64,000 bases of DNA, from positions 186,001-250,000 of the forward strand of contig NZ_JNYZ01000012.1 of NCBI RefSeq assembly GCF_000717335.1, written 5' to 3'. Source of the stretch: Amycolatopsis jejuensis. Lineage in GTDB: Bacteria > Actinomycetota > Actinomycetes > Mycobacteriales > Pseudonocardiaceae. The notes below the pieces were generated by a model. That model ran no database searches. It saw only the letters and a program-made list of their open reading frames with translations, and was not told the origin of the DNA. Within the stretch, counting starts at the first letter, position 1. Every line of letters starts with the position of its first letter. Of the stretch, positions 24,660 to 32,064 are shown piece after piece. Both the position numbers and the translations under genes were made by a program.

Positions 24660-25421
24660 TTATCCGAAGTCGGCGAGCACGAGCACCTGGTCGTCGTGCC
24701 GCTTGGCGCGCGGCCAGCGGACGGCGTCGGGATCGTCGTTCTCGGCCGCGCGCACGACGTCCAGCACCGCTTCCGGACCGTCGGTTTTGGCCAGCTGCAG
24801 CACTTCCGGCCAGTCGAAGAGGCCGTACTCGTCGACGCCGACCGCCACGCCGTCGGTGGCGACCAGCACCGCGTCGACGTCCGCGCGCGGCCAGCTGCGC
24901 CGGACCGCCTTGTGCGCGGCGGCGGGGTCGGCTTCGGCGACCCAGAACCCGTTTTCGGCGTTGCGCAGACGGCGGACGTCGGCGCCGGTCTGCAGCAATC
25001 CGCCGCCCCGCAGGGAAACCAGCCGGTCGTCGGACACCACGTCGGTGCCGAACCGTCCAAACGCGACAACCGGGCTGTCGGCCAGCACGAGAGCCTCCAC
25101 TTCGGACTCGTCCCAGCGCACCATCGACACCGTGCTCGACGGGGAATGCCCCGGTTCCAGGCCGTGCTCGCGCGCGACGGCGCTGATCGCGTTCGCCAGC
25201 GCACCGCCGAGATCCTCGCGGGGGCGGTCGTGGAGCTCACCGGCGAGCCGGTCGACGAGCAGGCCCGCATACCAGCCGCCGGGCGGCAGGTCGGGGCTCG
25301 GCGAGGTGGCGCCGTCGAGCACCAGCACGGCGTGGTCGAGGAGCGCGACGTGGTCCTCGGTGGGGCGGGGGCGGCCGTCCGCACCGACCCCGGCCCGCTC
25401 TGCGGTCGAGATCTCGGGCAC
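24660..25421 (-). CDS. PP2C-like protein phosphatase domain protein
   Basis: A 253-residue protein with PP2C-like motifs: VLVLDGATS (residues about 34-42, metal Asp), SSTVSMVRWDE (about 95), VLVATDGVAVG (about 205-215) and DDQVLVLADFG at the C-terminus (final metal Asp pair). The glycine usually following the first Asp-Gly motif is changed, so metal binding may be weaker than in classical PPM phosphatases. It could dephosphorylate Ser/Thr on a partner protein. Start GTG 25421. It is 61 bp upstream of the DUF998 start and may share its transcript. Confidence 0.75.
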   Translation of the reverse strand: MPEISTAERAGVGADGRPRPTEDHVALLDHAVLVLDGATSPSPDLPPGGWYAGLLVDRLAGELHDRPREDLGGALANAISAVAREHGLEPGHSPSSTVSMVRWDESEVEALVLADSPVVAFGRFGTDVVSDDRLVSLRGGGLLQTGADVRRLRNAENGFWVAEADPAAAHKAVRRSWPRADVDAVLVATDGVAVGVDEYGLFDWPEVLQLAKTDGPEAVLDVVRAAENDDPDAVRWPRAKRHDDQVLVLADFG

Positions 25422-25454
25422 GTCCCGACTGTAGCTCGCACCGGACGGGCCCAA

Positions 25455-25509
25455 GTCCGTGAAGGGAACCATGAGGGAATCAGATTCCGTGAAGGTGGCC
25501 TTCACGGAC
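25455..25509. repeat. Third copy of the dispersed palindrome
   Basis: GTCCGTGAAGG (25455-25465) and CCTTCACGGAC (25499-25509) are exact reverse complements; between them are GAACCATGAGGGAATCAGATTCC and related bases matching the copies at 507-553 and 4492-4518. It sits between the phosphatase gene (minus) and the split HTH/ClpN pair (plus), immediately touching the operator of the latter. Confidence 0.7.
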
Positions 25510-25553
25510 GTCAACTTGGGTTGACACAAGTGCGGGTGTCAATCTAGGTTGAC
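25510..25553 (+). promoter_or_regulatory. Two GTCAAC-type operators over a probable leaderless promoter
   Basis: GTCAACTTGGGTTGAC (25510-25525) and GTCAATCTAGGTTGAC (25538-25553) are spaced 28 bp start to start. TTGACA (25521-25526) and TAGGTT (25545-25550), 18 bp apart, resemble -35 and -10 boxes, and transcription would start about at ATG 25557. The layout closely copies that before the gene at 3741, with half-site spacers one base shorter. Confidence 0.65.
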
Positions 25554-25556
25554 ATC

Positions 25557-25766
25557 ATGACGGAAGCAACGGATCTCGCCGCACGGGCCGGCGACCGTGA
25601 TCCCCGGGTGGGGTTGCGGGCGGTGGCGGCGTTGCGGCGGCTACTGGAACAGCTGGAGTCCGTGCAGGTGCGCAGTGCGCGCATGCACGGCTGGTCTTGG
25701 CAGGAGATCGCGGCCGAGCTGGGGGTCAGCCGGCAGGCCGTGCACAAGAAGCACGGGAGGCAATGA
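25557..25766 (+). CDS. Small HTH protein, partner of the ClpN gene
   Basis: A 69-residue protein with a C-terminal helix-turn-helix (GWSWQEIAAELGVSRQAVHKKHGR, residues about 45-68) and a helical N-terminus (GLRAVAALRRLLEQLESVQV) that may dimerise. It matches the N-terminal third of the fused protein at 3741. The ATG is 3 bp after an operator and has no Shine-Dalgarno sequence, so a leaderless transcript is likely. Its TGA stop overlaps the ATG of the ClpN gene. It probably binds the operators just upstream. Confidence 0.8.
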   Translation: MTEATDLAARAGDRDPRVGLRAVAALRRLLEQLESVQVRSARMHGWSWQEIAAELGVSRQAVHKKHGRQ

Positions 25767-26299
25767 TGTTCGAGAAGTTCACCAGGGACGCCCGGATGGC
25801 CGTGGTCGAAGCACAAGCGGCGGCGCGCGAGGCGGGGGCGCACGAGATCTCTTCGCAGTCGGTGTTCGCCGGGCTCGCGCGGGTCGAAAGCGGCGGCGCG
25901 GTCCAGCTGCTGCAGCGGCTCGGCGTGTCGCGCGAGGACGTATTCGACGAGCTCGCCAGGGTCCGCCGCCGCGGCGGGATCAGCGACGCGGACGCCGAGG
26001 CGCTCACCGAGCTCGGCATCGACGTCGACGCGATCGTCTCGCGGGTCGAGCAGACGCACGGCCCGGGCGCGCTCGCCGAGGCGGGACGGCGCACGAAACG
26101 CAACCACCTGCCGTTCACCGACGACGCCAAACGGGCGCTGCAGATGAGCCTGCAGGAGGCGCTCGACCTCGGCGACAAGGAACTCGGCCAGGAACACCTG
26201 TTGCTCGCGCTGGTGAAACAGCGAGGGCCGGTGGCCGATTTCCTTGCCGCGCGGGGGATCGACTACGCGGCGGTCCGTCAGGCCGTCGCCGACCGCTGA
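25766..26299 (+). CDS. Clp N-terminal domain protein without ATPase
   Basis: A 177-residue protein with two Clp_N repeats: FEKFTRDARMAVVEAQAAA (residues 2-20) with SQSVFAGLARVE, and LPFTDDAKRALQMSLQEALDLGDKELGQEHLLLALVK (about 114-150). There is no AAA+ module. The double-Clp_N fold normally docks substrates or adaptors on ClpC, so the protein could be an adaptor, an anti-adaptor or the sensor of its HTH partner. ATG 25763 is an in-frame alternative; GGGAGG favours 25766. The 3' end overlaps the YczE gene by 22 bp. Confidence 0.85.
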   Translation: MFEKFTRDARMAVVEAQAAAREAGAHEISSQSVFAGLARVESGGAVQLLQRLGVSREDVFDELARVRRRGGISDADAEALTELGIDVDAIVSRVEQTHGPGALAEAGRRTKRNHLPFTDDAKRALQMSLQEALDLGDKELGQEHLLLALVKQRGPVADFLAARGIDYAAVRQAVADR

Positions 26300-26937
26300 T
26301 GCTGTTCCTGCTCGTGCGCCCCGGTCCGCCACGTGACCAGGGGCAGCAGCGCCTGGGTGAGCGGGCCGATGCTGAGCGCGTAGAGCACGGTCCCCACGCC
26401 GACGGTGCCGCCGAGCAGCCAGCCGCTCGCGAGCACGACGACCTCGATCCCGGTGCGCACGAGCCGCACCGACCAGCCGGTACGCGCGTGCAGGCCGGTC
26501 ATCAGCCCGTCACGCGGTCCGGGGCCGAGCCGCGTGCCGACGTACACCGCGGTCGCCAGGGCGTTCAGCACCACCCCGCCGACCAGCATGACGATCTGCC
26601 AGGCGAGCACGTGCTGGTCGGGCAGCACCGCCCGCACGAGGTCGACGGTGACGGCAATCACCACGACGTTCGCGACGGTGCCGATGCCGGGCCGCTGCCG
26701 TAACGGAATCCACAGCAGCAGCACGAAAACCGACGCGATCGCGGTGATCGTGCCGAAGCTCAGGCCGGTGATCTTGGTGAGGCCCTCGTGCAGCACGTCC
26801 CACGGGTCGAGGCCGAGGTGGGCGCGGGTGAGCAGGGCCATGCTGGCGCCGTAGAGCGCGAGGCCGGCGAGCAGCTGGACCCCCCGGCGCGCGGGGGCCC
26901 GGCGGAGGCTGAGGGGACTGAGGTCGGTAACTGCCAC
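26278..26937 (-). CDS. YczE/YitT-type membrane protein
   Basis: A 219-residue protein with five or six membrane helices (GVQLLAGLALYGASMALLTR, FGTITAIASVFVLLLWI, VANVVVIAVTVDLV, WQIVMLVGGVVLNALATAVY, IEVVVLASGWLLGGTVG) and the family sequence LGLDPWDVLHEGL near residue 40. It matches the YczE group (DUF6198). In Bacillus the homologue lies beside the MocR-type regulator YczR; the same pairing is seen here with the divergent gene at 26999. Start GTG 26937 with GGAGAA upstream. Its substrate is unknown. Confidence 0.85.
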   Translation of the reverse strand: MAVTDLSPLSLRRAPARRGVQLLAGLALYGASMALLTRAHLGLDPWDVLHEGLTKITGLSFGTITAIASVFVLLLWIPLRQRPGIGTVANVVVIAVTVDLVRAVLPDQHVLAWQIVMLVGGVVLNALATAVYVGTRLGPGPRDGLMTGLHARTGWSVRLVRTGIEVVVLASGWLLGGTVGVGTVLYALSIGPLTQALLPLVTWRTGAHEQEQHQRSATA

Positions 26938-26946
26938 TTCTCCACT

Positions 26947-26996
26947 ATTGGCTACGACTGGCCTGATAAACCATGGCCAATGCCGGATAATTGGCC
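26947..26996. promoter_or_regulatory. ATTGGCC repeats between yczE-like and MocR genes
   Basis: GGCCAAT (26975-26981) and ATTGGCC (26990-26996) form an inverted repeat with 8-bp spacer, and ATTGGC (26947-26952) and ACTGGCC (26957-26963) are further direct copies. They fill the 61-bp divergent intergenic region and are candidate sites for the MocR protein; MocR proteins typically bind paired direct or inverted repeats. Confidence 0.6.
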
Positions 26997-26998
26997 TT

Positions 26999-28438
26999 AT
27001 GGAACCTCTCGGTGGACGGATCTCCGGCCGTAGATTGGCCACGTTGCTGGGGGAGTGGCGACGCCGGGGCTCGCGGCAGGGGGCGGCGGACCTGGCCGCG
27101 GCGGTCGAGCTGCACGTGCTCGACGGGCAGCTGCCGATCGGCACCCGGCTGCCCGCCGAACGCGAGCTGGCGGACGCGCTCGGGGTCAGCCGCACCCTCA
27201 TCGGCGCGGCGCTGGACCGGCTGCGGGCCGACGGCCTGGTCGCCAGCCGCCGCGGGGCCGGGTCGTGGGTGGCCGGCGCAGGCAAGCGCGACGAGGCCGA
27301 CGCGGTCCGCGACGACCTGCTCGACCTCGCCCGCGCCGCCCCGCCGGCGATCCCCGGGCTGGTCACCGCGGTCGACACCGCGCGCCGCGAGCTGGTCGAG
27401 TACGTCGGCGGCAACGGCTATCTCACCGGCGGCCTGCCGCAGCTGCGTGAGCGGATTGCCTTGCGGTACACGGAAAGAGGGCTGCCGACGATCCCGGACC
27501 AGGTGCTGGTCACGTCGGGGGCGTACTCGGCTTTCGTGCTGTGCCTGCGCATGCTGGCCGGACCGGGCGACCGCGTGCTGCTCGAGCAGCCGACGTACCC
27601 GAACGCGATCGACGCCGTCCGCGCCACGCACGCGCTGCCGGTGCCGGTGGCGCTCGACCCGGTGCGCGGCTGGGACCTGACCGGCATCGAGGCCGCGCTG
27701 CGCCAGGCCGCGCCGCGGTTCGGGTACCTCGTCGTGGACTTCCAGAACCCGACCGGCCTGCGCCTCGACGCGTCCGGCCGGGAACGGCTCGGCGGCCTGC
27801 TCGCCCGGTCGCGGACGCCGGTGGTGGTCGACGAATCCCTGGTGGAGCTGGACTACGAGGGCGATCCGGTGGACGGCCCGCCACCGCTGGCGGCGTTCGG
27901 CGGAGACCTGGTGCTGAGTGTCGGATCGGCGGCGAAGTCGCAGTGGGGCGGGTTGCGGCTGGGCTGGATCCGGGCGTCGACGGAGCTGGTGGACGGCCTG
28001 CAGTCGTCGCGGTTCGCCGTGGACCTCGGGGCGCCGGTGTTCGACCAGCTGGTGCTGTCGGCGCTGCTGGAACCGCCGGGGTACGACGTGCTTGCCCGGC
28101 GGCGGGCGGAGTTCCGCGAGCAACGGGACACGATGATGGCGGCGCTGCGGACGTACTGTCCGGAATGGACGTTCTCGGTCCCAGCCGGTGGATTGTCGCT
28201 GTGGTGCCGGTTGCCGGAGCCGATGAGTACCCGGCTGGCGGTCTCGGCGGCGAATCACGGGGTACAGCTGGCGCCCGGGTCGAGGTTCGGGGTGCACGGG
28301 GGGATGGAACGGTGGCTGCGGTTGCCGTTCGGACTGCCGCGGGAGCAACTGCCGGAAGCGGTACGAAGGGTGAGCGCGGCGGCGGCTTCGGTGCGCGGGT
28401 GCGCGGACGTTCCGGCGGAGCGGATCCCGGTTACCTGA
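26999..28438 (+). CDS. MocR-type (GntR/aminotransferase) regulator, YczR-like
   Basis: A 479-residue MocR-family regulator: GntR winged HTH at residues about 22-90 (GTRLPAERELADALGVSRTLIGAALDRLRADGLVASRRGAGSW), linker, then a fold-type I aminotransferase domain. The PLP lysine is present in VGSAAKSQWGGLRLGWI (about residue 311), with FQNPTG near 248. It would bind PLP as cofactor or effector. It is divergent from the YczE-like transporter, the same arrangement as yczR-yczE. Start ATG 26999. Confidence 0.9.
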   Translation: MEPLGGRISGRRLATLLGEWRRRGSRQGAADLAAAVELHVLDGQLPIGTRLPAERELADALGVSRTLIGAALDRLRADGLVASRRGAGSWVAGAGKRDEADAVRDDLLDLARAAPPAIPGLVTAVDTARRELVEYVGGNGYLTGGLPQLRERIALRYTERGLPTIPDQVLVTSGAYSAFVLCLRMLAGPGDRVLLEQPTYPNAIDAVRATHALPVPVALDPVRGWDLTGIEAALRQAAPRFGYLVVDFQNPTGLRLDASGRERLGGLLARSRTPVVVDESLVELDYEGDPVDGPPPLAAFGGDLVLSVGSAAKSQWGGLRLGWIRASTELVDGLQSSRFAVDLGAPVFDQLVLSALLEPPGYDVLARRRAEFREQRDTMMAALRTYCPEWTFSVPAGGLSLWCRLPEPMSTRLAVSAANHGVQLAPGSRFGVHGGMERWLRLPFGLPREQLPEAVRRVSAAAASVRGCADVPAERIPVT

Positions 28439-28461
28439 CGGGTTTTCGGGGGCTTGAACGT

Positions 28462-28536
28462 CGAACAGCCGGTGCACCGGGCGGACCGGCCACTCCAGGG
28501 ATGGTGGCGATCACAGCCCGGCGCACCGGCTGTTCG
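28462..28536. other. Nested stem structure between convergent genes, possible ncRNA or bidirectional terminator
   Basis: Three nested complementary pairs are visible: CGAACAGCCGGTGC (28462-28475) with GCACCGGCTGTTCG (28523-28536), CCGGGC (28477-28482) with GCCCGG (28516-28521), and GCCAC (28489-28493) with GTGGC (28504-28508). The resulting 75-nt hairpin is symmetric for both strands. It lies downstream of the MocR gene and of the minus-strand small ORF. Confidence 0.55.
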
Positions 28537-28544
28537 TCCGAGAC

Positions 28545-28579
28545 GCTTCCCGGCACAGCCCCTCGAAGTGCCGGGAAGC
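28545..28579 (-). terminator. Perfect 12-bp hairpin after the small ORF
   Basis: GCTTCCCGGCAC (28545-28556) and GTGCCGGGAAGC (28568-28579) with an 11-nt loop, 10 bp downstream of the stop of the minus-strand ORF at 28589. No U-tract follows, as is common for actinomycete terminators. Confidence 0.65.
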
Positions 28580-28588
28580 GCCCTCGGT

Positions 28589-28747
28589 TCAGGCGGGCTT
28601 CGGTTGGCGCAGGCCGTCGCTCGGCGCGGTGAGCGAAGACCTCCGGAGCACGCCCGTGATGGGTCCCGGCGCCGCGGGGGCAGCGCGGCGCCGGGACCGG
28701 AACCCGATCCGGCCAGGCGCGGTCGGCCGGTCGGGAAGTGCGGTCAT
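28589..28747 (-). CDS. Small basic protein (52 aa), hypothetical
   Basis: A 52-residue ORF starting with ATG 28747 (MTALPDRPTAPGRIGFRSRR). It is rich in Arg and Pro and has no hydrophobic segment. Its support is the well-placed hairpin right after the stop and the large gap that would otherwise exist. The Shine-Dalgarno sequence is not clear (CAGGGGCTGAACC upstream). No family is recognised; it could be a small regulatory peptide or a chance frame. Confidence 0.45.
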   Translation of the reverse strand: MTALPDRPTAPGRIGFRSRRRAAPAAPGPITGVLRRSSLTAPSDGLRQPKPA

Positions 28748-28865
28748 GGTTCAGCCCCTGGAAAATTCGTGACGGAGGGGTGAGCCCGGCGCTGCGAACT
28801 GGCGCGCGCATCAAGAAGTTGATCTTGAGATGGACGTGGCTCTCCCCGGAGGACCGGTCAGGCGG

Positions 28866-30515
28866 TCAGTCCGGGGAGGTGGTCGGCAGGGCGGCGTCCC
28901 TGCCCGCGCCGGCGACCTCACGGTCGCGGCTCACGCCGATGAGCTTGAGCTGAGTGACGGTCGTCCCGTCCGCGGCAACGGCGAACGGCTGCCGCAAGCC
29001 ACCGGACCCGTCATGCCCCGGGCCGGCAGTCGAAGCAGGCGCAACGGGCGCGGGCGGTGCCGTCGGCAGGCCGCCGCCACCCCCGCTGCCACCCCCGGCC
29101 TGCGTCCACTCGACGGGCGCTTTCGCGGGCTGCGGAGCCGGACGGTCCGGGATCGGCAGGTACTCGACGACCACATGCGGTGTCCCGACCGTCTCGACCC
29201 TCGGCGCGCTCACCTTGACCGGCACGCCCGCGACCGGCGCAACGTTGGCAGGCGCATGGGTGGGCGCCGGCGCGGTGACTTCGCCGCTGGCCGTGTCGTC
29301 GGAGAAGACCGGCCCGAGCACGTCCCCGACCGGCGGCAGAACGGCCCCGGTGGGCACGTTGCTGATCACGGTGTCGACGGAGGTGAGCGTGGAATCGAGC
29401 GTGCCGCCGACGATCCCGAGGAGCCCGCCGATCAGCCCACCTCGGGAGGGAGCGTCGGTTTCCCCGGTGGACGAGCCGAGCAGCCCGCCGAGGATGGGCA
29501 GGGTGACGGCTTGCCCGGTCCCGCTGGGGTGGCCGGTGTTTTCGCCCGGCTGCGGGGTGGTGGGTTCGGTGGTGGTGGTTTTGTCCGGCTGTGTGGAGGT
29601 GCTGGCGGGCTCGGTGGTGGCGGTGGTTTTGCCGGGCTGCGGGGTGGTGGGTTCCGTGGCGGCGGTGGTTTTGCCGGGCTGCGTGGAGGGGCTGGTGGGC
29701 TGAGTGGTGGCGCCGGGGTTGGGTTGGGCGGTTCCGCTGGGCTGTGCGGTGTTGCCCGCGCTGGGTTCGGTGGTCTCGCCCGGCTGCGCGGTGCTTGCGT
29801 CGGGTTTCGTGGCTTCGCCCGGCTGCTCGGTATTGCCTGCGCCAGGTTCGACAGTTCCGTCCGGCTGGGTGGTGCTGGTTGCGCCGTCAACGGGTCGGGT
29901 GGCAGCGCCCGGAACCGCCGCATCGAGAGTCGAACCCGTTTTGCCCGGCTGCGACACCCCCACGGTGCTCTCGTGGCCCGTCAGGTCAGGGTGTGCTGCG
30001 CGATCCACGGCGGTGACCCGGTACCTGTCGCCGTCGTTCGAGCCGGGGAGGCTCCAGGTGAGGGTGCCGGAGTTGGTTGTCTCGGCTTGGGGTTCGACGT
30101 GGCCGGTTCCGTCGCGTGCGGTGTCGGCGCGTTCGTCCGTGGCCGCGTTCGCCTGTGACAGCACGGCGCCGAGTAGCCATCCGGCGACCGTCAGACCACC
30201 GGCCAGCGCAATCCGAGCCGCCGGGCGCGCAATCGGCGCCGCCCATGGTCGTGGTCGGCGCCCTGCATTCCATCCGGCCGCCCGAGAGCGTGCCGCCATC
30301 CCGCCCAGCATGGAGGACGCCGGGCTGCGTTCGCTGTTTCCTGCGACCGAGGAAGGTGTGCCACCAACCGCAGAGCCAGGTTCGGCTGCCCAAGTCGTCG
30401 CCCCACGCTCAACTGCGCGAACTGCGGTGCTGCCGTCAACCGCGCCAAACTCGGCAGATCCAGCCGCTGTCCCCTGTGGATCGTTGCCCGAAGCGGCGTC
30501 GTGGACGGTCGCCAT
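28866..30515 (-). CDS. Pro/Thr-rich envelope protein with one membrane anchor
   Basis: A 549-residue protein of unrecognised family. Residues 1-95 are hydrophilic; a hydrophobic segment follows at about 97-125 (RIALAGGLTVAGWLLGAVLSQANA), which may be a signal anchor or a late signal sequence. Residues about 195-340 are a degenerate Thr/Pro/Gln repeat (TTQPGKTTATTEP, EPTTPQPG) typical of flexible surface stalks. After this come Gly-rich and Pro-rich parts (LGGLLGSSTG, GGGSGGGGGLP). It is probably a surface-exposed or envelope-spanning linker protein. ATG 30515 is the likely start. A perfect palindrome lies 35 bp upstream in the leader. Confidence 0.65.
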   Translation of the reverse strand: MATVHDAASGNDPQGTAAGSAEFGAVDGSTAVRAVERGATTWAAEPGSAVGGTPSSVAGNSERSPASSMLGGMAARSRAAGWNAGRRPRPWAAPIARPAARIALAGGLTVAGWLLGAVLSQANAATDERADTARDGTGHVEPQAETTNSGTLTWSLPGSNDGDRYRVTAVDRAAHPDLTGHESTVGVSQPGKTGSTLDAAVPGAATRPVDGATSTTQPDGTVEPGAGNTEQPGEATKPDASTAQPGETTEPSAGNTAQPSGTAQPNPGATTQPTSPSTQPGKTTAATEPTTPQPGKTTATTEPASTSTQPDKTTTTEPTTPQPGENTGHPSGTGQAVTLPILGGLLGSSTGETDAPSRGGLIGGLLGIVGGTLDSTLTSVDTVISNVPTGAVLPPVGDVLGPVFSDDTASGEVTAPAPTHAPANVAPVAGVPVKVSAPRVETVGTPHVVVEYLPIPDRPAPQPAKAPVEWTQAGGGSGGGGGLPTAPPAPVAPASTAGPGHDGSGGLRQPFAVAADGTTVTQLKLIGVSRDREVAGAGRDAALPTTSPD

Positions 30516-30868
30516 GCCGGTCACGCCACCACCACCGTCCGCGCCTGAAGCTCGTGCGGTGCACCGCACGAGACTGATCTTGCTGGGGCTCTCTTCCGGC
30601 CAGGTCGCAGGTCCCCCGGGGCTGCCCTCTTTCTAGCACCGGTCGCGAGTGTTTCATCTCTCCCGCGCTCGATCCACCCCGTAAGGCGGAACGTCGTTAC
30701 CGGCTCTGGTGTCCGCTCGGCCGAAGTCGATCACCCAGCGTGGTACCGGCGGGGTCCGATACGGCCATCCGGGCACCCGCGGCCCAGCCCCGATCCCATG
30801 GCTGACCTCCCGTTTTCCCGACCGGACCACTCTGCGTACCCTCGTCCGGCGGGGTCCCGGGTACGGCG
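30516..30868. promoter_or_regulatory. Leader of the envelope protein gene, with a perfect 22-bp palindrome
   Basis: CTCGTGCGG-TGCA-CCGCACGAG (30551-30572) is a perfect inverted repeat in the 5' region of the minus-strand gene; as RNA it gives a 9-bp stem with a 4-nt loop. GC-rich segments CCCCGGGG (around 30617) lie further upstream. The rest of the interval up to the dapC end shows no gene. An operator or a leader hairpin controlling translation are both possible. Confidence 0.5.
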
Positions 30869-32041
30869 TCAGACGAGTTTTCGCAGCCGGTCCACGGCCT
30901 CGTCGATGACTTCGTTCCGCTTGCAGAACGCGAACCTCAGCAAGTGTTTCCACTCGTCCGGGTGATCCGTGAACACCTTGACGGGGACTGCGGCGACTCC
31001 GGCGCGTTCCGGAAGGGTCCACGCGAGTTCGGCGGCGTCGGTGAAGCCGAGCGGGCGCACATCGGCCGTCACGAAGTATGTCCCGGCACTCTGTCGTACG
31101 GCGAATCCCGCGTCCGCAAGGCCGGTCGACAACCGATCCCGCTTGTCCTGCAGGCTGGCGCGGAGGTTTTCGACCCACTCCAGCTCGTTGTCCAGTGCAT
31201 AGGCGACCGCCGGCTGCAGCGGACCGCCCGACACGAACGTGATGAACTGCTTGGCCGCTTTCACCGCGCTGACCAGCTCCGGCGTCGAGCAGACCCAGCC
31301 GATTTTCCAGCCGGTGCAGTTGAACGTCTTGCCCGCGCTCGAAATCGAGACCGTCCGTTCCCGCATTCCGGGAAATGTCGCGAGCGGGAGGTGCTCCGCG
31401 CCGTCGAAGACGAGGTGCTCGTACACCTCGTCGGTGATCGCGATGAGGTCGTGCTCGACGCACAGCCGCGCGACCTCCGTCAGCTGCGCACGCGAAAACA
31501 CCGTCCCCGTGGGGTTGTGCGGCGAATTCAGCAGCACCGCGCGTGTCTGAGGGGTGATTGCGTCGCGGAAGGCGTCGAGGTCGAGTTCGAGGCGTCCGTC
31601 GGCGGTCTCGACGAGCCCGATTACGCGCCGCTGCGCGCCGGCCATGGCGACCGCCGCCGCGTACGAGTCGTAATACGGCTCGACCACGATGACCTCGTCG
31701 CCGGTTTCGGTCAACGCGATCAGCGCGGCGGTGATCGCCTCCGTCGCACCCGCGGTGACCAGGATCTCGGTGTCCGGGTCATACGCCGTGCCGTAGCGCT
31801 GCCGGTGCCGGCTGATCGCGGCGCGCAGCTCCGGGCGGCCCGGGCCAGGCGGGTACTGGTTGTCGCCGCCGAACAGGGAGTTCTTCGCCGCTTCGAGCAT
31901 GCCGGCGGGTCCGTCGGTGTCGGGGAAGCCCTGGCCGAGGTTCACCGCGTCGTGCCGGACGGCGAGCGCGGTCATCTCCGCGAAGACCGTCGAGGTGAAC
32001 GGGCGGAGGCGGGGGACGAGAGCTGGTTCACGCACGACCAC
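30869..32041 (-). CDS. dapC: Succinyldiaminopimelate aminotransferase (DapC-type)
   Basis: A 390-residue fold-type I aminotransferase closest in pattern to actinobacterial DapC (lysine/diaminopimelate pathway, N-succinyl-L,L-DAP with 2-oxoglutarate). Motifs: NLGQGFPDTDGP (about 33-44), NSPHNPTGTVFSR (about 172), ITDEVYEHLVFDG (about 205) and the PLP lysine in SSAGKTFNCTGWKIGW (about 236). Related enzymes (kynurenine or methionine aminotransferases) cannot be excluded from sequence alone. The start is GTG 32041 or 32035, only 23-29 bp from the divergent DUF445 start, so the mRNA is probably leaderless. Confidence 0.8.
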   Translation of the reverse strand: MVVREPALVPRLRPFTSTVFAEMTALAVRHDAVNLGQGFPDTDGPAGMLEAAKNSLFGGDNQYPPGPGRPELRAAISRHRQRYGTAYDPDTEILVTAGATEAITAALIALTETGDEVIVVEPYYDSYAAAVAMAGAQRRVIGLVETADGRLELDLDAFRDAITPQTRAVLLNSPHNPTGTVFSRAQLTEVARLCVEHDLIAITDEVYEHLVFDGAEHLPLATFPGMRERTVSISSAGKTFNCTGWKIGWVCSTPELVSAVKAAKQFITFVSGGPLQPAVAYALDNELEWVENLRASLQDKRDRLSTGLADAGFAVRQSAGTYFVTADVRPLGFTDAAELAWTLPERAGVAAVPVKVFTDHPDEWKHLLRFAFCKRNEVIDEAVDRLRKLV

Positions 32042-32064
32042 GCATCCTCACGGACAATGGCGTC

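Noticed and set aside
23915..25441. Single 508-residue fusion of phosphatase region and DUF998 protein
   Set aside because: The upstream two thirds is a shadow frame over the PP2C gene; DUF998 begins at its own ATG.
30560..30660. Possible c-di-AMP (ydaO-type) riboswitch before the envelope protein gene
   Set aside because: GGGGGACC and GC-rich stems resemble parts of the motif, but the conserved core blocks could not be aligned with confidence.
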